In this document: positions 9,984-18,863 of the stretch, piece by piece
How the letters are laid out: the number at the start of each line of letters is the position of its first letter
How positions within the stretch are numbered: the stretch's first letter is position 1
Source: JAENVU01 sp963756815
GTDB lineage: Bacteria > Actinomycetota > Acidimicrobiia > IMCC26256 > JAENVU01
Length of the DNA: 64,000 bases
Direction: 5' to 3'
NCBI GenBank assembly: GCA_963756815.1
Contig: CAVWPR010000004.1
Span: forward strand, 186,001 to 250,000
The notes under the pieces: model-generated
What the model was told of the DNA's origin: nothing
The model's database searches: none
What the model saw: only the letters and a program-made list of their open reading frames with translations
Position numbers and translations under genes: made by a program

Positions 9984-11485
9984 CAGCCCGCCAGCCGCGC
10001 GGTGAGATGGTCGCAGAGCCGAAGCGTCAGGGCCACGACGGTGAGCGTCGGGTTGCTGAACCCGACCGTCGGGAAGACCGAGCTCGACGCGATGTAGAGG
10101 TTGTCGACGCCGTGGACCTTGAGGTCGGCGTCGACGACGCCTCGGCGCGGGTCGTCGGCCATCCGCGTCGTACCCATCAGATGGCAGCCGACGTGAAACG
10201 AATTGTCGGTACGCGCCGAGTCCTCGAGATCGATGCGCAACCGACCGACAGCGGCACGTCCGAGTCGAGCCGCGAGGATCTCGAGCGTACGTCGGAGGTC
10301 GGCGTCGTCGTGGCCGGCGCGGGCGTACTGGAGCTCGAAGCGGCGCTGGCCGAGCGCGTCACGTTCGTCGCTCAGGACGACGCGACTCGACCGGACCGGC
10401 CGTGGCTCGGCCCGTACCTGGAGGTCGAACGTTCGCGACCGCCCACCCGTGATCCCACCCCTCAGCACCGACACGTCGCGTGCCGTGATCCCGGTGCTCG
10501 CGTCGGCGAACTTGGCGACGCCGTCGTCCGAGACGACGAACCCGATGCCCGCGCCCGCGAGGTGCTCGGCGGCGAGCGTCTCGGGCGAGAGCATCAACAT
10601 GGCGATCATGCTGCGATACACGCTCTCGACGCCGCCGAGATACACGTTCGACAGCGCGGCGAGCTCGGCGGTGCCGACCGAGCCCTCGAAGTGGTCCATG
10701 AAGTAGCGGCCGACGAGATCGTGGTCGTTGCCCAGGCCACGCCGGTTCACGGCGTCGGACAGCAACAGGAGTCGGGGCGCGTCGATCCCTCCGGCGGCGA
10801 CGACCACCGCCCTTGCCTCGACTCGGAAACGGTTGCCATCCAGGGTCCCGACCCGAACGGCGTTCACCCGCTGTGCCCGGTCGTCGGTCTCGAGCTCGAG
10901 CGCGTTGGCGTGCAGCAGCGCCCGTACCGTGCGCGACTGCTGGATGTCCGCCCGGTAGCGCGTCCCGAAGCGGGTGGGCGGGCTGAAGCGGAACACCGCC
11001 GTCTGGACCACGTCGTCGTCGAGCAGCGGCGGCATCCCCGTGGCGGCCAGCTGCTCGCGCCAGTAGTCCCAGTCCCATCGCCAACCTTCGGGATCCGACG
11101 AGAGCTCCACGACCTCCCGGGCTCGCTGGTAGTACGGCGCGAGCGTGGTCGCGTCGATCGGCCAGCCGAGCGGATCGATCCAGGGCCTCCTCTCGAACAC
11201 CCAGGGGTCGAGCGGCCGGCACCAGCCACCCCAGTGGTTCGTCGTGCCGCCGAAGTACCGCAACCGACAGAAATCGATGGGATACGGCACGCCCTGTGCC
11301 CCGCCGTGCATGAGCGCGGCCGTGGCGTCGTCCGCCTCGAGGCCGCCGCTCTCGAGCAGGACGACGTCGAGCCGGGTCGACGCCAGAGCACGCGTCAGGG
11401 TGATCCCTGCTGCGCCTGCGCCGATGACGACGACGTCACCGCGGACGGTGCTGTCGCGCGGCACCGCACGAGCGTCGTCCAACAC
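9983..11485 (-). CDS. GMC-family FAD-dependent oxidoreductase
   Basis: A 500-residue flavoprotein. The N-terminal FAD-binding motif is VVVIGAGAAGITLTRAL, followed by GGTTNHWGGWCRPLD, which is typical of the GMC flavin site. The C-terminus carries CHLMGTTRMADDP and SNPTLTVVALTLRLCDHL, the substrate-side catalytic region. Such enzymes oxidise alcohols, sugars or sterols and pass electrons to a carrier or oxygen. The start is GTG 11485. The protein has no export signal itself, but its coupled partner has a Tat lipoprotein signal, so the complex may be exported piggy-back. The substrate is unknown. Confidence 0.85.
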   Translation of the reverse strand: MLDDARAVPRDSTVRGDVVVIGAGAAGITLTRALASTRLDVVLLESGGLEADDATAALMHGGAQGVPYPIDFCRLRYFGGTTNHWGGWCRPLDPWVFERRPWIDPLGWPIDATTLAPYYQRAREVVELSSDPEGWRWDWDYWREQLAATGMPPLLDDDVVQTAVFRFSPPTRFGTRYRADIQQSRTVRALLHANALELETDDRAQRVNAVRVGTLDGNRFRVEARAVVVAAGGIDAPRLLLLSDAVNRRGLGNDHDLVGRYFMDHFEGSVGTAELAALSNVYLGGVESVYRSMIAMLMLSPETLAAEHLAGAGIGFVVSDDGVAKFADASTGITARDVSVLRGGITGGRSRTFDLQVRAEPRPVRSSRVVLSDERDALGQRRFELQYARAGHDDADLRRTLEILAARLGRAAVGRLRIDLEDSARTDNSFHVGCHLMGTTRMADDPRRGVVDADLKVHGVDNLYIASSSVFPTVGFSNPTLTVVALTLRLCDHLTARLAG

Positions 11486-11591
11486 CAGGGGCCGACACTA
11501 GTGGTCGTCGCCAGGTGCTCCCACGAGACCCGCGGGGCGAGGTCGCGACCCGGCCTCCGTCCCGCCGGTCCGCGATCGTCGCCCCGCGAGC

Positions 11592-12011
11592 TCAGCGCTG
11601 CCAGCGCAGCACCTCACCGGGCATCAGCGGTCCGTCGCCGCGGGCATCGATCAACGCGTCGATCACCTCGCGCGGATCGGCGCCCGGCGCGAGGTGGTGC
11701 GCGGCCGACCACAGCGTGTCACCGCCGTGCACGACGTACCGGGTGACCGACGGACCGCGCTCGGGAGCGGCGAGGGGGTCGCTCCCGAGCGCGGCGCCCG
11801 CCCGTCCCGCCAGGAGCACCACCGCCACGACCCCGACGAGGGCGCCGAGGCGCCGTCGTCGGAACGTGGCGGCCGACACCCGCGTGGCCGGCCGGATCCT
11901 CGGGGCAGGATCCGGGACGGCGACGAGGCGCGGCCGGGACCGCGGGGCGGCGGCTCCGGTCTCGTGCCTCCGGGGAGATGCGGGTCGGTCGGTGATCATG
12001 ACGGCGGCCAT
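11592..12011 (-). CDS. LysM-domain membrane protein, likely SOS-induced cell-division inhibitor
   Basis: I chose ATG 12011 because an excellent AGGAGG lies five bases upstream; a GTG at 12146 would put a LexA box inside the gene. The 139-residue product has an Arg-rich cytoplasmic start, one transmembrane segment (LGALVGVVAVVLLAGRAGAAL) and a C-terminal LysM domain (YVVHGGDTLWSAAHHL...VIDALIDA...GEVLRW) that binds peptidoglycan. It is divergent from lexA across three LexA boxes. Small LysM membrane proteins beside lexA (YneA in Bacillus, Rv2719c in Mycobacterium) block division during the SOS response. The same role is inferred here. Confidence 0.8.
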   Translation of the reverse strand: MAAVMITDRPASPRRHETGAAAPRSRPRLVAVPDPAPRIRPATRVSAATFRRRRLGALVGVVAVVLLAGRAGAALGSDPLAAPERGPSVTRYVVHGGDTLWSAAHHLAPGADPREVIDALIDARGDGPLMPGEVLRWQR

Positions 12012-12121
12012 GGGGTCCTCCTCGAGGAACGGGAGCTCTGCGGGATCGAACCACGGGGGTGTGACACTCCCCGTGGGGCCGGTCCCGGCGCCGTTCGGGG
12101 CGCCCCGGGCGTCCGCACTGA

Positions 12122-12137
12122 CCGAACGCCCGTTCGG
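12122..12137. promoter_or_regulatory. LexA box 1
   Basis: CCGAAC-GCCC-GTTCGG is a symmetric actinobacterial SOS box in the lexA/LysM divergent promoter, nearest the LysM gene. Confidence 0.8.
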
Positions 12138-12152
12138 ATCGACCACCCAACC

Positions 12153-12168
12153 ACGAACGTCCGTTCCC
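12153..12168. promoter_or_regulatory. LexA box 2
   Basis: ACGAAC-GTCC-GTTCCC keeps the GAAC-N4-GTTC core and lies between the other two boxes. Confidence 0.7.
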
Positions 12169-12181
12169 TGTCAAGGCGAAA

Positions 12182-12197
12182 TCGAACGGGTGTTCCA
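12182..12197. promoter_or_regulatory. LexA box 3
   Basis: TCGAAC-GGGT-GTTCCA is nearest lexA, about 115 nt before its start codon, placed for autorepression of lexA. Confidence 0.8.
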
Positions 12198-12311
12198 TCC
12201 GAACGTCTGATCGTGCTACCTTCGCCGTCATGAGCACCAGCGATCGCCATCGATCCCCGTGCGGAGCGTGGCCCGAGCGGCCCGCCCCGCAGGGGCAGGA
12301 GCGGAACTGTC

Positions 12312-12947
12312 ATGAGCGAAGCCGCACCCCTCACCCCCCGGCAGCAGCAGATCCTCGAGTTCGTGGACCAGGAGGTCCGCCGGCGTGGGTACCCGCCCAG
12401 CGTGCGCGAGATCGGCGAGGCCGTCGGGCTCTCGTCGAGCTCGACGGTCCACGCGCACCTGGCCGCGCTCCAGGACAAGGGCTACCTCCGGCGCGACCCC
12501 ACGAAGCCTCGGGCGATCGAGGTCTGCTTCGAGCCCGGGTCGGGCGCGGTCGTCGACCGGCGACCGGTGGTGCACGTGCCGCTCGTCGGAGACGTCGCCG
12601 CGGGCACCGGTGTGCTCGCGGCCGAGAACATCGAGGAGACGATGCCGCTGCCGGAGGACCTCACCGGCGACGGGCAGCTCTTCATGCTGCGCGTCCGCGG
12701 CGACTCGATGATCGAGGCCGGAATCTTCGACAAGGACTATGTCGTGGTGCGCCAGCAGCCGACGGCCGACAACGGCGACATCGTGGTGGCCGGCATCCCG
12801 GGTGAAGAGGCCACGGTCAAGACGTACCTCTCGAAGAAGGGGAAGGTCACGCTGCGCCCGGCGAACCCCGCGCTCGAGGACATGGTCTTCGAGCCGGACG
12901 AGGTCACGGTGTTCGGCAAGGTCGTCACCGTGATGCGCCGCCTGTGA
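12312..12947 (+). CDS. lexA: SOS-response repressor LexA
   Basis: A complete 211-residue LexA. The N-terminal winged helix (LTPRQQQILEFVDQEV; PSVREIGEAVGLSSSSTVHAHL) binds the GAAC-N4-GTTC boxes. The C-terminal S24 peptidase domain has the Ala-Gly self-cleavage bond (DVAAGTGV), the catalytic Ser in GDSM and the catalytic Lys in EEATVKTYL. RecA filaments trigger self-cleavage and derepress SOS genes. The start is ATG 12312 after GGAGCGG. LexA boxes occur at its own promoter and upstream of recA in this window. Confidence 0.97.
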   Translation: MSEAAPLTPRQQQILEFVDQEVRRRGYPPSVREIGEAVGLSSSSTVHAHLAALQDKGYLRRDPTKPRAIEVCFEPGSGAVVDRRPVVHVPLVGDVAAGTGVLAAENIEETMPLPEDLTGDGQLFMLRVRGDSMIEAGIFDKDYVVVRQQPTADNGDIVVAGIPGEEATVKTYLSKKGKVTLRPANPALEDMVFEPDEVTVFGKVVTVMRRL

Positions 12948-12957
12948 GGCCGCGACC

Positions 12958-13383
12958 GTGAGCGTCCCCGCCAGGATCTCGCTCGTCACGCTCGGCGTCT
13001 CCGACCTGGAACGGTCCGGAGCCTTCTACGACGCGCTCGGGTGGGAACGCGTCGGCGACAACGACGGCGTGATCTTCTACCGGATGGCCGGCGCCCACCT
13101 GGCGCTGTTCCCCCTCGCCTCGCTCGCCGAGGACGCGCACTCCGCACCCGAGCGGACCGGCTTCTTCGGCGCGTCGCTCGCGATCAACTGCGCGGACGAC
13201 GCCGAGGTCGACGCGGTGTTCGCACACGTGGCGTCGATCGGCGCCACGATCCGCAAGCCCGCCGAGCGGGTCTTCTGGGGTGGCTACAGCGGGTATTTCG
13301 AGGACCCCGACGGGTTCCTCTGGGAGGTTGCGTACAACCCGGGGTGGCCGCTCGACGAGCGCGGGCTCCCCCAGCTCGGCTGA
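12958..13383 (+). CDS. VOC-family (glyoxalase/bleomycin-resistance fold) protein
   Basis: The 141-residue protein begins at GTG 12958, 10 nt after lexA, so it may be co-transcribed. It has the two beta-alpha-beta-beta-beta units of the vicinal oxygen chelate fold, with SLVTLGVSDLERSGAFYDALGW at the start and GYFEDPDGFLWEVAYNPGW at the end. The final Glu of FLWEVA is the usual metal ligand. The reaction cannot be predicted. Confidence 0.8.
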   Translation: MSVPARISLVTLGVSDLERSGAFYDALGWERVGDNDGVIFYRMAGAHLALFPLASLAEDAHSAPERTGFFGASLAINCADDAEVDAVFAHVASIGATIRKPAERVFWGGYSGYFEDPDGFLWEVAYNPGWPLDERGLPQLG

Positions 13384-13396
13384 CCGGCGCGCCACC

Positions 13397-14936
13397 TCAT
13401 CGTCGAGGGCCACGGGGGACCCACCACTCCAGCCGGGTGCCACCGTCGGGGCGGCCGCCGATCGTGCACTCGCCACCACGCTCGCCTGCCCGCGCGCGCA
13501 GGTTCGGCAGACCCATGCCGGTGGCACCGGCCGCGCCTGCGGGGCCGATGCCGTCGTCGGCCACCACGAGGCACACGCGGTCGTCGCCGACGAGCAGCGT
13601 CATGTCGACCTGGGTCGCGTCCGCGTGACGCACGACGTTCGACACCGCCTCGTTCAGCACCCGGAGCACCTCGGCGCGCTCGTCGTCACCGATCTCCTCG
13701 AGCGGGCCGTACAACTCGACGGACCAGCCGATGCCGTGCCGCAGCGCCCGGCTGCGCGTCAGCGCGCGCAGCGTGTCGCCGAACTCGGCCGGGCTCACCG
13801 CCTCCTCCAGACCGGCGACGACATCGCGCAGGCGGATGGTGGTGGCGTCGAGCTCGTCGCGGAGTGACGCGAGCCGCAGCGCCGTCCGCGGATCGGGCGC
13901 ATCCGACACCATCGTGACCAGCGCGAGGCGCACGCCGATGAGGTCCTGGATCACCTCGTCGTGCAGGTTCCGCGCGATCTGCTGGCGGACCTCGAGCACC
14001 CTGAGGCGCTCGTGGTCGGCACGGTGGTACGCAACGGTCATCGCGTCGCTGACGCCCTCTGCGAACATCGCCAGCACCGCCATCTCGGTGTCGTCGAACT
14101 GCGCGACCGCGCGCCGCGCGGTGAGGGCACCGAAGCGGGCGCCGGCCGCGTTGACCGGCGCGACCGCGATGTGCAGCTCGCCCTCGTAGCCCTCCGGCAG
14201 TGTGACGTCGGCCCCGGTCGCGGCGATGACCTCCCGTGGCACCGTGTAGCGGGCGCCGGCGCCCGAGTGGAGCGCCCGCCCGAAGTGGTCGTCGACGATC
14301 GGCCAGGTCACGGCGAGCGCACCGATGCCGGGGCGATCGGTGGCGAGGAGCGCCACCTGCTCGTCACCCACCATCTGGAGGATGCCGGCGTTGTCGGCGC
14401 CGAGCAGGCGCCGCGTCCAGGCGCAGATCAGCTCGAGGACCACGTCGGTCGGGTCACCGCGCAGGAGTGCGGCCCGGACCTCGGCGAGCGCGGCCGTGAT
14501 CTCGGCCTCGCGGTAGAAGCGCCGCGTCGAGCGCGTCCATCCGACCCGGGTCGACGAAGAAGTCGGCGACGACGGTCCCGGCGACCGCGCGCTGCAGGAC
14601 GACGGAGAACACGTGGACCGTGATCGTCGAACCGTCGGCCCGCCGGTAGTTGTGGAGCTGGCCGATCAGGTCGATCTGGCCGTGCCTCACGCGCTCGGTC
14701 GTCTCGTCGCCCAGCACGAGCTCGTCGGGTCCGGCGACGGACGCGAGGTCCAGACCCACCACGTCGACGCGGTCGAGGAGCGTCCGGAACGCCTCGTTCG
14801 CACCCAGCACCTGCGACCGGCCCGACTCGAGCCAGACGACCGCGATCGGTACCGCCGCCGCGCCGAACAGCGCGTCGAACGCCTCGATCATCGCGTCTGC
14901 ACGCGCGACGGCGGCGTCCACTTCGGGGACGGTCAT
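13397..14936 (-). CDS. PAS-GAF sensor histidine kinase, NarL/DesK type (one frameshift)
   Basis: The start is ATG 14936 (MTVPEVDAAV), overlapping the stop of the response-regulator gene by ATGA. The order is: PAS domain (residues about 20-135), a linker where a single-base frame change falls near 14515, a GAF domain, and a HisKA_3 segment with phospho-acceptor His in ARNLHDEVIQDLIGVRL. Then comes the ATP-binding HATPase with NEAVSNVVRHA, VADDGIGP and GMGLPNL. The restored length is about 512 residues. There are no membrane segments, so it senses a cytoplasmic signal. It should phosphorylate the coupled regulator. Confidence 0.85.
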
Positions 14937-15571
14937 GTCGGCAGCTCGATCATCCCCGCCTGCGCGGCGACCACGACCGCATCGAGGCGGCGATGCACCC
15001 CGAGACTGCTCATGGCGCGCCGGATGTGATTGCGAACGGTGTGGGGGCTCAGGTGGAGCTCCGAGGCGATCTCGGCGACGTTGCACCCGTCGGCGAGCCG
15101 CTGGAGCACCTCTCGCTCGCGGTCGGTCAGAGTGTCGGACCCGCGCCGTCGGTCACGCGCCTCGGCGAGCAACGGCACGACATCGGAGCTGATGTACGCA
15201 GTGCCGGCGACAGCGGCGCGCACCGCCTGGACGAGCTCGTCGCCGGACGCCAGCTTGGACGCGAAGGCGGTGATGCCCGAGGCGATGGCGTCGTCGAGCG
15301 CGTCGCGGGTGAACGACGCGGAGATGAGCACGGCCGGGAGCCCTGGCGTGATCGCGCGCAGGCGGGCCACCAGCTCGACGCCGCCGATGTCGGGGAGCCT
15401 GAGGTCGACCACCACCGCATCGGGCCGGCGACGGGGCGCGAGGTCGAGCGCCTCGGCACCCGAAGCGGCCCGGGCCACGACCTCGAGTCCTGGATCCGCG
15501 CCCAGCACCGTGGCCAGACCGTCGGCCACCATGCGGTGGTCGTCCACCACCATCACGGTCACCGTGGCCAT
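14933..15571 (-). CDS. LuxR/NarL-family response regulator
   Basis: A two-domain regulator of 212 residues from ATG 15571 (MATVTVMVVDDHRMVADGL). The receiver domain has the acidic pair in VVDDHRM and the phospho-acceptor Asp in AVVVDLRLPD. The output is a LuxR helix-turn-helix (LTDREREVLQRLADGCNVAEIASELHL then SPHTVRNHI). The stop overlaps the kinase start by ATGA, so the pair is translationally coupled. Upstream codons in frame lack the conserved start and are not counted. Confidence 0.9.
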   Translation of the reverse strand: MATVTVMVVDDHRMVADGLATVLGADPGLEVVARAASGAEALDLAPRRRPDAVVVDLRLPDIGGVELVARLRAITPGLPAVLISASFTRDALDDAIASGITAFASKLASGDELVQAVRAAVAGTAYISSDVVPLLAEARDRRRGSDTLTDREREVLQRLADGCNVAEIASELHLSPHTVRNHIRRAMSSLGVHRRLDAVVVAAQAGMIELPT

Positions 15572-15746
15572 GCGCGGGCATGGTACGGGCCGCCTCGGAC
15601 CCTCGATTGACACAACGGTGTCATGCAGAAGGACCCAACCACGTCTATGAGGGATGGGACCACCCCCGCAGAATGATCCGAAACCGGGTCCGTCCGGGCC
15701 GGTCACACTCGTGGCCGCCGGGGCAGGACGGGCGGGCCCGGTCAGC

Positions 15747-16433
15747 TCATCCCGTCACGACGCCACGTGTGTCCGGGTCGTACCCACACCGGCGGGCCGC
15801 GTCGCCGAAGAGCAAGCGCTTGTGCTCGCCGATCACCCGCCGGTCCTTCCCCGCGATCGGCGCGGCGAGGTCGATGGCGAGGTCGAGCAGCCGTGCCTCG
15901 TCGCTCGTGTCGGTGACGATCCCCAGCGCCAGCGCCTCCTCGGCGGTGTAGCGCCGGCCGGTGATCATCGCGTCCTGCACCGCCTCCATCGGCAGGCGGG
16001 CCGTCACCGCGGCGGTGAGCGCATCATCGAAGGGCAGCGAGATGTCCACCTCGGGGAAGCAGAAGTAGCCGCGGTCCGAACGCATCACGCGCGCGTCGAA
16101 GCACGAGCTGATCATGGCGCCCGCCGCGAACGCGTGACCGTTGATGGCGGCCACCGAGTACGCGGGGAACAGCAGCAGCCGCCCGAGCAGCAGCTTGAAC
16201 GCGGGGATCGCCCGCGCGGCCTCGTCCGGATCCGCGGTGAAGCGGTCGAGGTCGAGTCCGTTCGAGAAGAACTTGCCCGTGCCGGTCACGACGAGCGCGA
16301 GCGGACCCTCGATCTGCTCGAGCTGGTCGAGCGCCGCGTGCCACTCGGCCATCGACGCGAGGTTCACGCGGTTCTCGCCGTCGTCCCAACGCAGGATCGC
16401 GACCGCGCCGCGTTGATCGGTCTCGATCGCCAT
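15747..16433 (-). CDS. Enoyl-CoA hydratase/isomerase family protein
   Basis: A 228-residue crotonase-fold protein from ATG 16433 (MAIETDQRGAVAILRWDDGE). The oxyanion-hole regions are FSNGLDLDRF and NGHAFAAGAMISSCFDARV. Instead of the paired Glu of true hydratases it has PEVDISLPF, so it could be an isomerase or another crotonase activity. The stop of the downstream gene's neighbour and the small gaps suggest one operon with the GNAT and dapE genes upstream. Confidence 0.8.
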   Translation of the reverse strand: MAIETDQRGAVAILRWDDGENRVNLASMAEWHAALDQLEQIEGPLALVVTGTGKFFSNGLDLDRFTADPDEAARAIPAFKLLLGRLLLFPAYSVAAINGHAFAAGAMISSCFDARVMRSDRGYFCFPEVDISLPFDDALTAAVTARLPMEAVQDAMITGRRYTAEEALALGIVTDTSDEARLLDLAIDLAAPIAGKDRRVIGEHKRLLFGDAARRCGYDPDTRGVVTG

Positions 16434-16443
16434 GTGGTCCCCC

Positions 16444-16947
16444 TCAGAGCTCCAGTTCCAGGTACAGGCTGTGCGCCTCGATGCCGTACCGCGCCGTCTC
16501 ACCGTCGCGGTACGGCTCGATCTCACGGAACCCGAGCGACCGGTAGAGCGCCAGCGCAGCGGTCATGAACTCGAGGGTGTCGAGCCACACGCGCTCGTAG
16601 CCGATCGTCCGGGCGTCGGCCAGCAGCCGCGCGAGCACCGCGCGGGCGATCCCGCGGCCCCGGGCGTGGCGTCGCACGTAGAGGCGCTTGATCTCACCGG
16701 TGCGGTCGTCGAGCGGCTTGAGCACGCCCGTGGCCGCGGGCTCATCGTCGTACCACGCGAGGTAGAGCCGCCCACGCGGTCCGAGGAGCTCGGGAATCGA
16801 CGCGTGCATCCCGTCGTGGTCGGCGTCGACGACGTCGCCGAATCGGGTGACGTACTCCTCCGTGGCCCAGTCGGCGTATTCGACCCACATCCCCTCGCAG
16901 ACCGCGACGTCGGTCGGGGACCCCACCCGGGCGATCCGTGCCTCCAC
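16444..16947 (-). CDS. GNAT-family N-acetyltransferase
   Basis: Start GTG 16947 lies ten bases after the dapE stop, with GAGGCGC as a ribosome site. The 167-residue protein has the acetyl-CoA binding motif IKRLYVRRHARGRGIARAVL and the C-terminal FMTAALALYRSLGFREIEPY. The acceptor is unknown. It is probably co-transcribed with dapE. Confidence 0.8.
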   Translation of the reverse strand: MEARIARVGSPTDVAVCEGMWVEYADWATEEYVTRFGDVVDADHDGMHASIPELLGPRGRLYLAWYDDEPAATGVLKPLDDRTGEIKRLYVRRHARGRGIARAVLARLLADARTIGYERVWLDTLEFMTAALALYRSLGFREIEPYRDGETARYGIEAHSLYLELEL

Positions 16948-16957
16948 GCCGCGCGCC

Positions 16958-18016
16958 TCACGCGACGCCGAGGAACCGGCCGAGGACCGCGTGACAACCG
17001 TCGAGCGACTCTCGCGTGACCAGCTCGCCGGGCGTGTGCGCGATCGCCGGGTCCCCGGGACCGAAGTTGAGCGACGGAATGCCGTGGGCGGCGAAGCGCG
17101 CGACGTCGGTCCACCCGAGCTTGGGCCGCACACCGAGATCGAACGAGCCCACCAGCTCGGCGACGAGCGGGTCCCACAGGTTCGGCGGTGCCGCGACCGA
17201 CGCGTTGAGGACCTCGATCTCGTCGGCGTCGGCGACCAGCGCGCGCGTCTCGGCCTCGGCCTGCTCCACCGACACGCTCGGTGCGAAGCGCCGGTTCACG
17301 ACGATGCCGCAGGCGTCGGGGACGACGTTGTTGGCGACGCCGCCCTCGATGCGGACGGCCTGCAGCGCCTGGCGGTACTCCAGCCCGTCGACGTCGACGG
17401 GGCCGGGATCGGTCGTCGCAATCCGACCGAGCGCCGCGGCGGCGCGATGGATCGCGTTGACGCCCATCCACGGCCGGGCCGTGTGTGCGCGCGCGCCGCG
17501 ATAGGTGGCTCGGAGGTGGAGGGTCCCCTGGCACCCGGCCTCGACCCATCCGTCCGTGGGCTCGAGCAGGACGGCGAGGTCGCCGGCCACCAGCTCGGGA
17601 GAGCGCGCGAAGAGATCACGCAGGCCGTTCCACTCCTCGGCGATCTCCTCTCCGACGTAGAAGACGAACGTGGCGTCGAAGCGCGCCGCGTCGGCCCGGG
17701 CGGCACACGCCTCGGCGAGCGTCAGCATCACCGCGAGCCCGCCCTTCATGTCGGCCGAGCCGAGTCCGTGCAAGGTGTCGCCGTCTCGCCTCGGGACCGC
17801 GTTGCCATTGGCGGGCACGGTGTCGAGGTGGCCGCCGAGCACGACGCGCCGCTCGCGCCCGAGATGGCTGCGCGCCACCAGGTTGTCGCCGACGCGCTCG
17901 ACCGTGAGTCCGCCGCTGCGCAGACGCGCCTCGACGACGTCGGCGAGCGCACGCTCGGCGCGGCTCTCGGAGGGGACCGCACAGAGCTCCTCGGTCAGGG
18001 CGAGGAGATCGGTCAC
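16958..18016 (-). CDS. dapE: Succinyl-diaminopimelate desuccinylase
   Basis: A zinc-dependent M20 hydrolase that removes succinate from N-succinyl-LL-DAP, late in the succinylase route to DAP/lysine. Start GTG 18016 (VTDLLALTEELCAVPSESRAE) is preferred over the upstream Arg-rich extension. Metal-binding segments visible are GGHLDTVP, GLGSADMKGGLAVM and VGEEIAEEWNG, and a dimerisation lid has GARAHTARPWMGVNAIHRA. The 352-residue length fits the actinobacterial DapE family. It lies next to dapD and dapC. Confidence 0.9.
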   Translation of the reverse strand: MTDLLALTEELCAVPSESRAERALADVVEARLRSGGLTVERVGDNLVARSHLGRERRVVLGGHLDTVPANGNAVPRRDGDTLHGLGSADMKGGLAVMLTLAEACAARADAARFDATFVFYVGEEIAEEWNGLRDLFARSPELVAGDLAVLLEPTDGWVEAGCQGTLHLRATYRGARAHTARPWMGVNAIHRAAAALGRIATTDPGPVDVDGLEYRQALQAVRIEGGVANNVVPDACGIVVNRRFAPSVSVEQAEAETRALVADADEIEVLNASVAAPPNLWDPLVAELVGSFDLGVRPKLGWTDVARFAAHGIPSLNFGPGDPAIAHTPGELVTRESLDGCHAVLGRFLGVA

Positions 18017-18035
18017 GCGCGTCGCTCCGGCCGGG

Positions 18036-18863
18036 TCACGTCGTGGTGCCCGACGACCGCAGCGCGTCCTCCAGCGCGGCCTTGTCGTGGCGCTCACCCG
18101 GCGTCAACCGCTTGATGACGAGCGCGCACGGCATGCCGAACTCGCCGCCCGGGAACCGGCGCGGCCGGGTCGCGGACACCACGACGCTCCAGTCGGGGAC
18201 GACGCCACGCGACAGCTCCTCACCGGTCTCGGCATCGATGACCGGGATCGTCCCCGACAGGATGAGTCCCGCGCCGAGCACCGCACCGTTGCCGACCCGC
18301 GCCCCCTGCACGACCATGCAGCGGGAGCCGATGAACGCGTCGTCCCCCACCATGATCGGCACCGCGCCGGGCGGTTCCAGCACGCCGCCGATGCCGACGC
18401 CACCGGCGAGATGCACCCGCTCCCCGATCTGGGCGCAGGAGCCGACCGTCGCCCAGGTGTCGACCATCGAGTCGGCGCCCACGTGGGCGCCGATGTTCAC
18501 GTAGCTCGGCATCATGATCACGCCCGGCGCGAGGTACGAGCCCCAACGCGCCGACGCGCCCGGCACCACCCGCACGCCCGCCGCCTCGTAGTGCTGCTTG
18601 AGCGGGATCTTGTCGCGGTACTCGAACGGGCCGAGCTCGGTGGTCTCCATGTGCGTGAGCCGGAACAGCAGCAGGATCGCGTGCTTCAGCCACTGGTGCA
18701 CCACGACGTCGTCGCCGACCCGCTCGGCGACCCGCACCTCGCCGCGGTCGAGCAGATCGATGGCCTCGCGCACGCACGCCGCGGCCTCGGTCTCGGACAT
18801 GACCGCGGTCATGTCGTCACGGTGCTCCCAGAGCGCGTCGATCTGAGCTTCGAGGTCGGCCAT
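18036..18863 (-). CDS. dapD: Tetrahydrodipicolinate N-succinyltransferase (in frame with dapC)
   Basis: This enzyme transfers succinate from succinyl-CoA to tetrahydrodipicolinate. ATG 18863 (MADLEAQIDALWEHRDD) is the likely start for a free enzyme, giving 275 residues, but no clear ribosome site precedes it. The C-terminal half is a left-handed beta-helix of hexapeptide repeats (APGVIMMPSYVNIGAHVGAD, HLAGGVGIGGVLEP, IGSRCMVVQGARVGNGAVLGAG). The frame continues upstream into dapC without a stop. This could be a real fusion or a stop lost to a sequencing indel. Confidence 0.88.
   Translation of the reverse strand: MADLEAQIDALWEHRDDMTAVMSETEAAACVREAIDLLDRGEVRVAERVGDDVVVHQWLKHAILLLFRLTHMETTELGPFEYRDKIPLKQHYEAAGVRVVPGASARWGSYLAPGVIMMPSYVNIGAHVGADSMVDTWATVGSCAQIGERVHLAGGVGIGGVLEPPGAVPIMVGDDAFIGSRCMVVQGARVGNGAVLGAGLILSGTIPVIDAETGEELSRGVVPDWSVVVSATRPRRFPGGEFGMPCALVIKRLTPGERHDKAALEDALRSSGTTT

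Noticed and set aside
12020..12146. GTG 12146 as start of the LysM gene
   Set aside because: It would place LexA box 1 inside the coding region, and it lacks a ribosome site, whereas ATG 12011 has AGGAGG.
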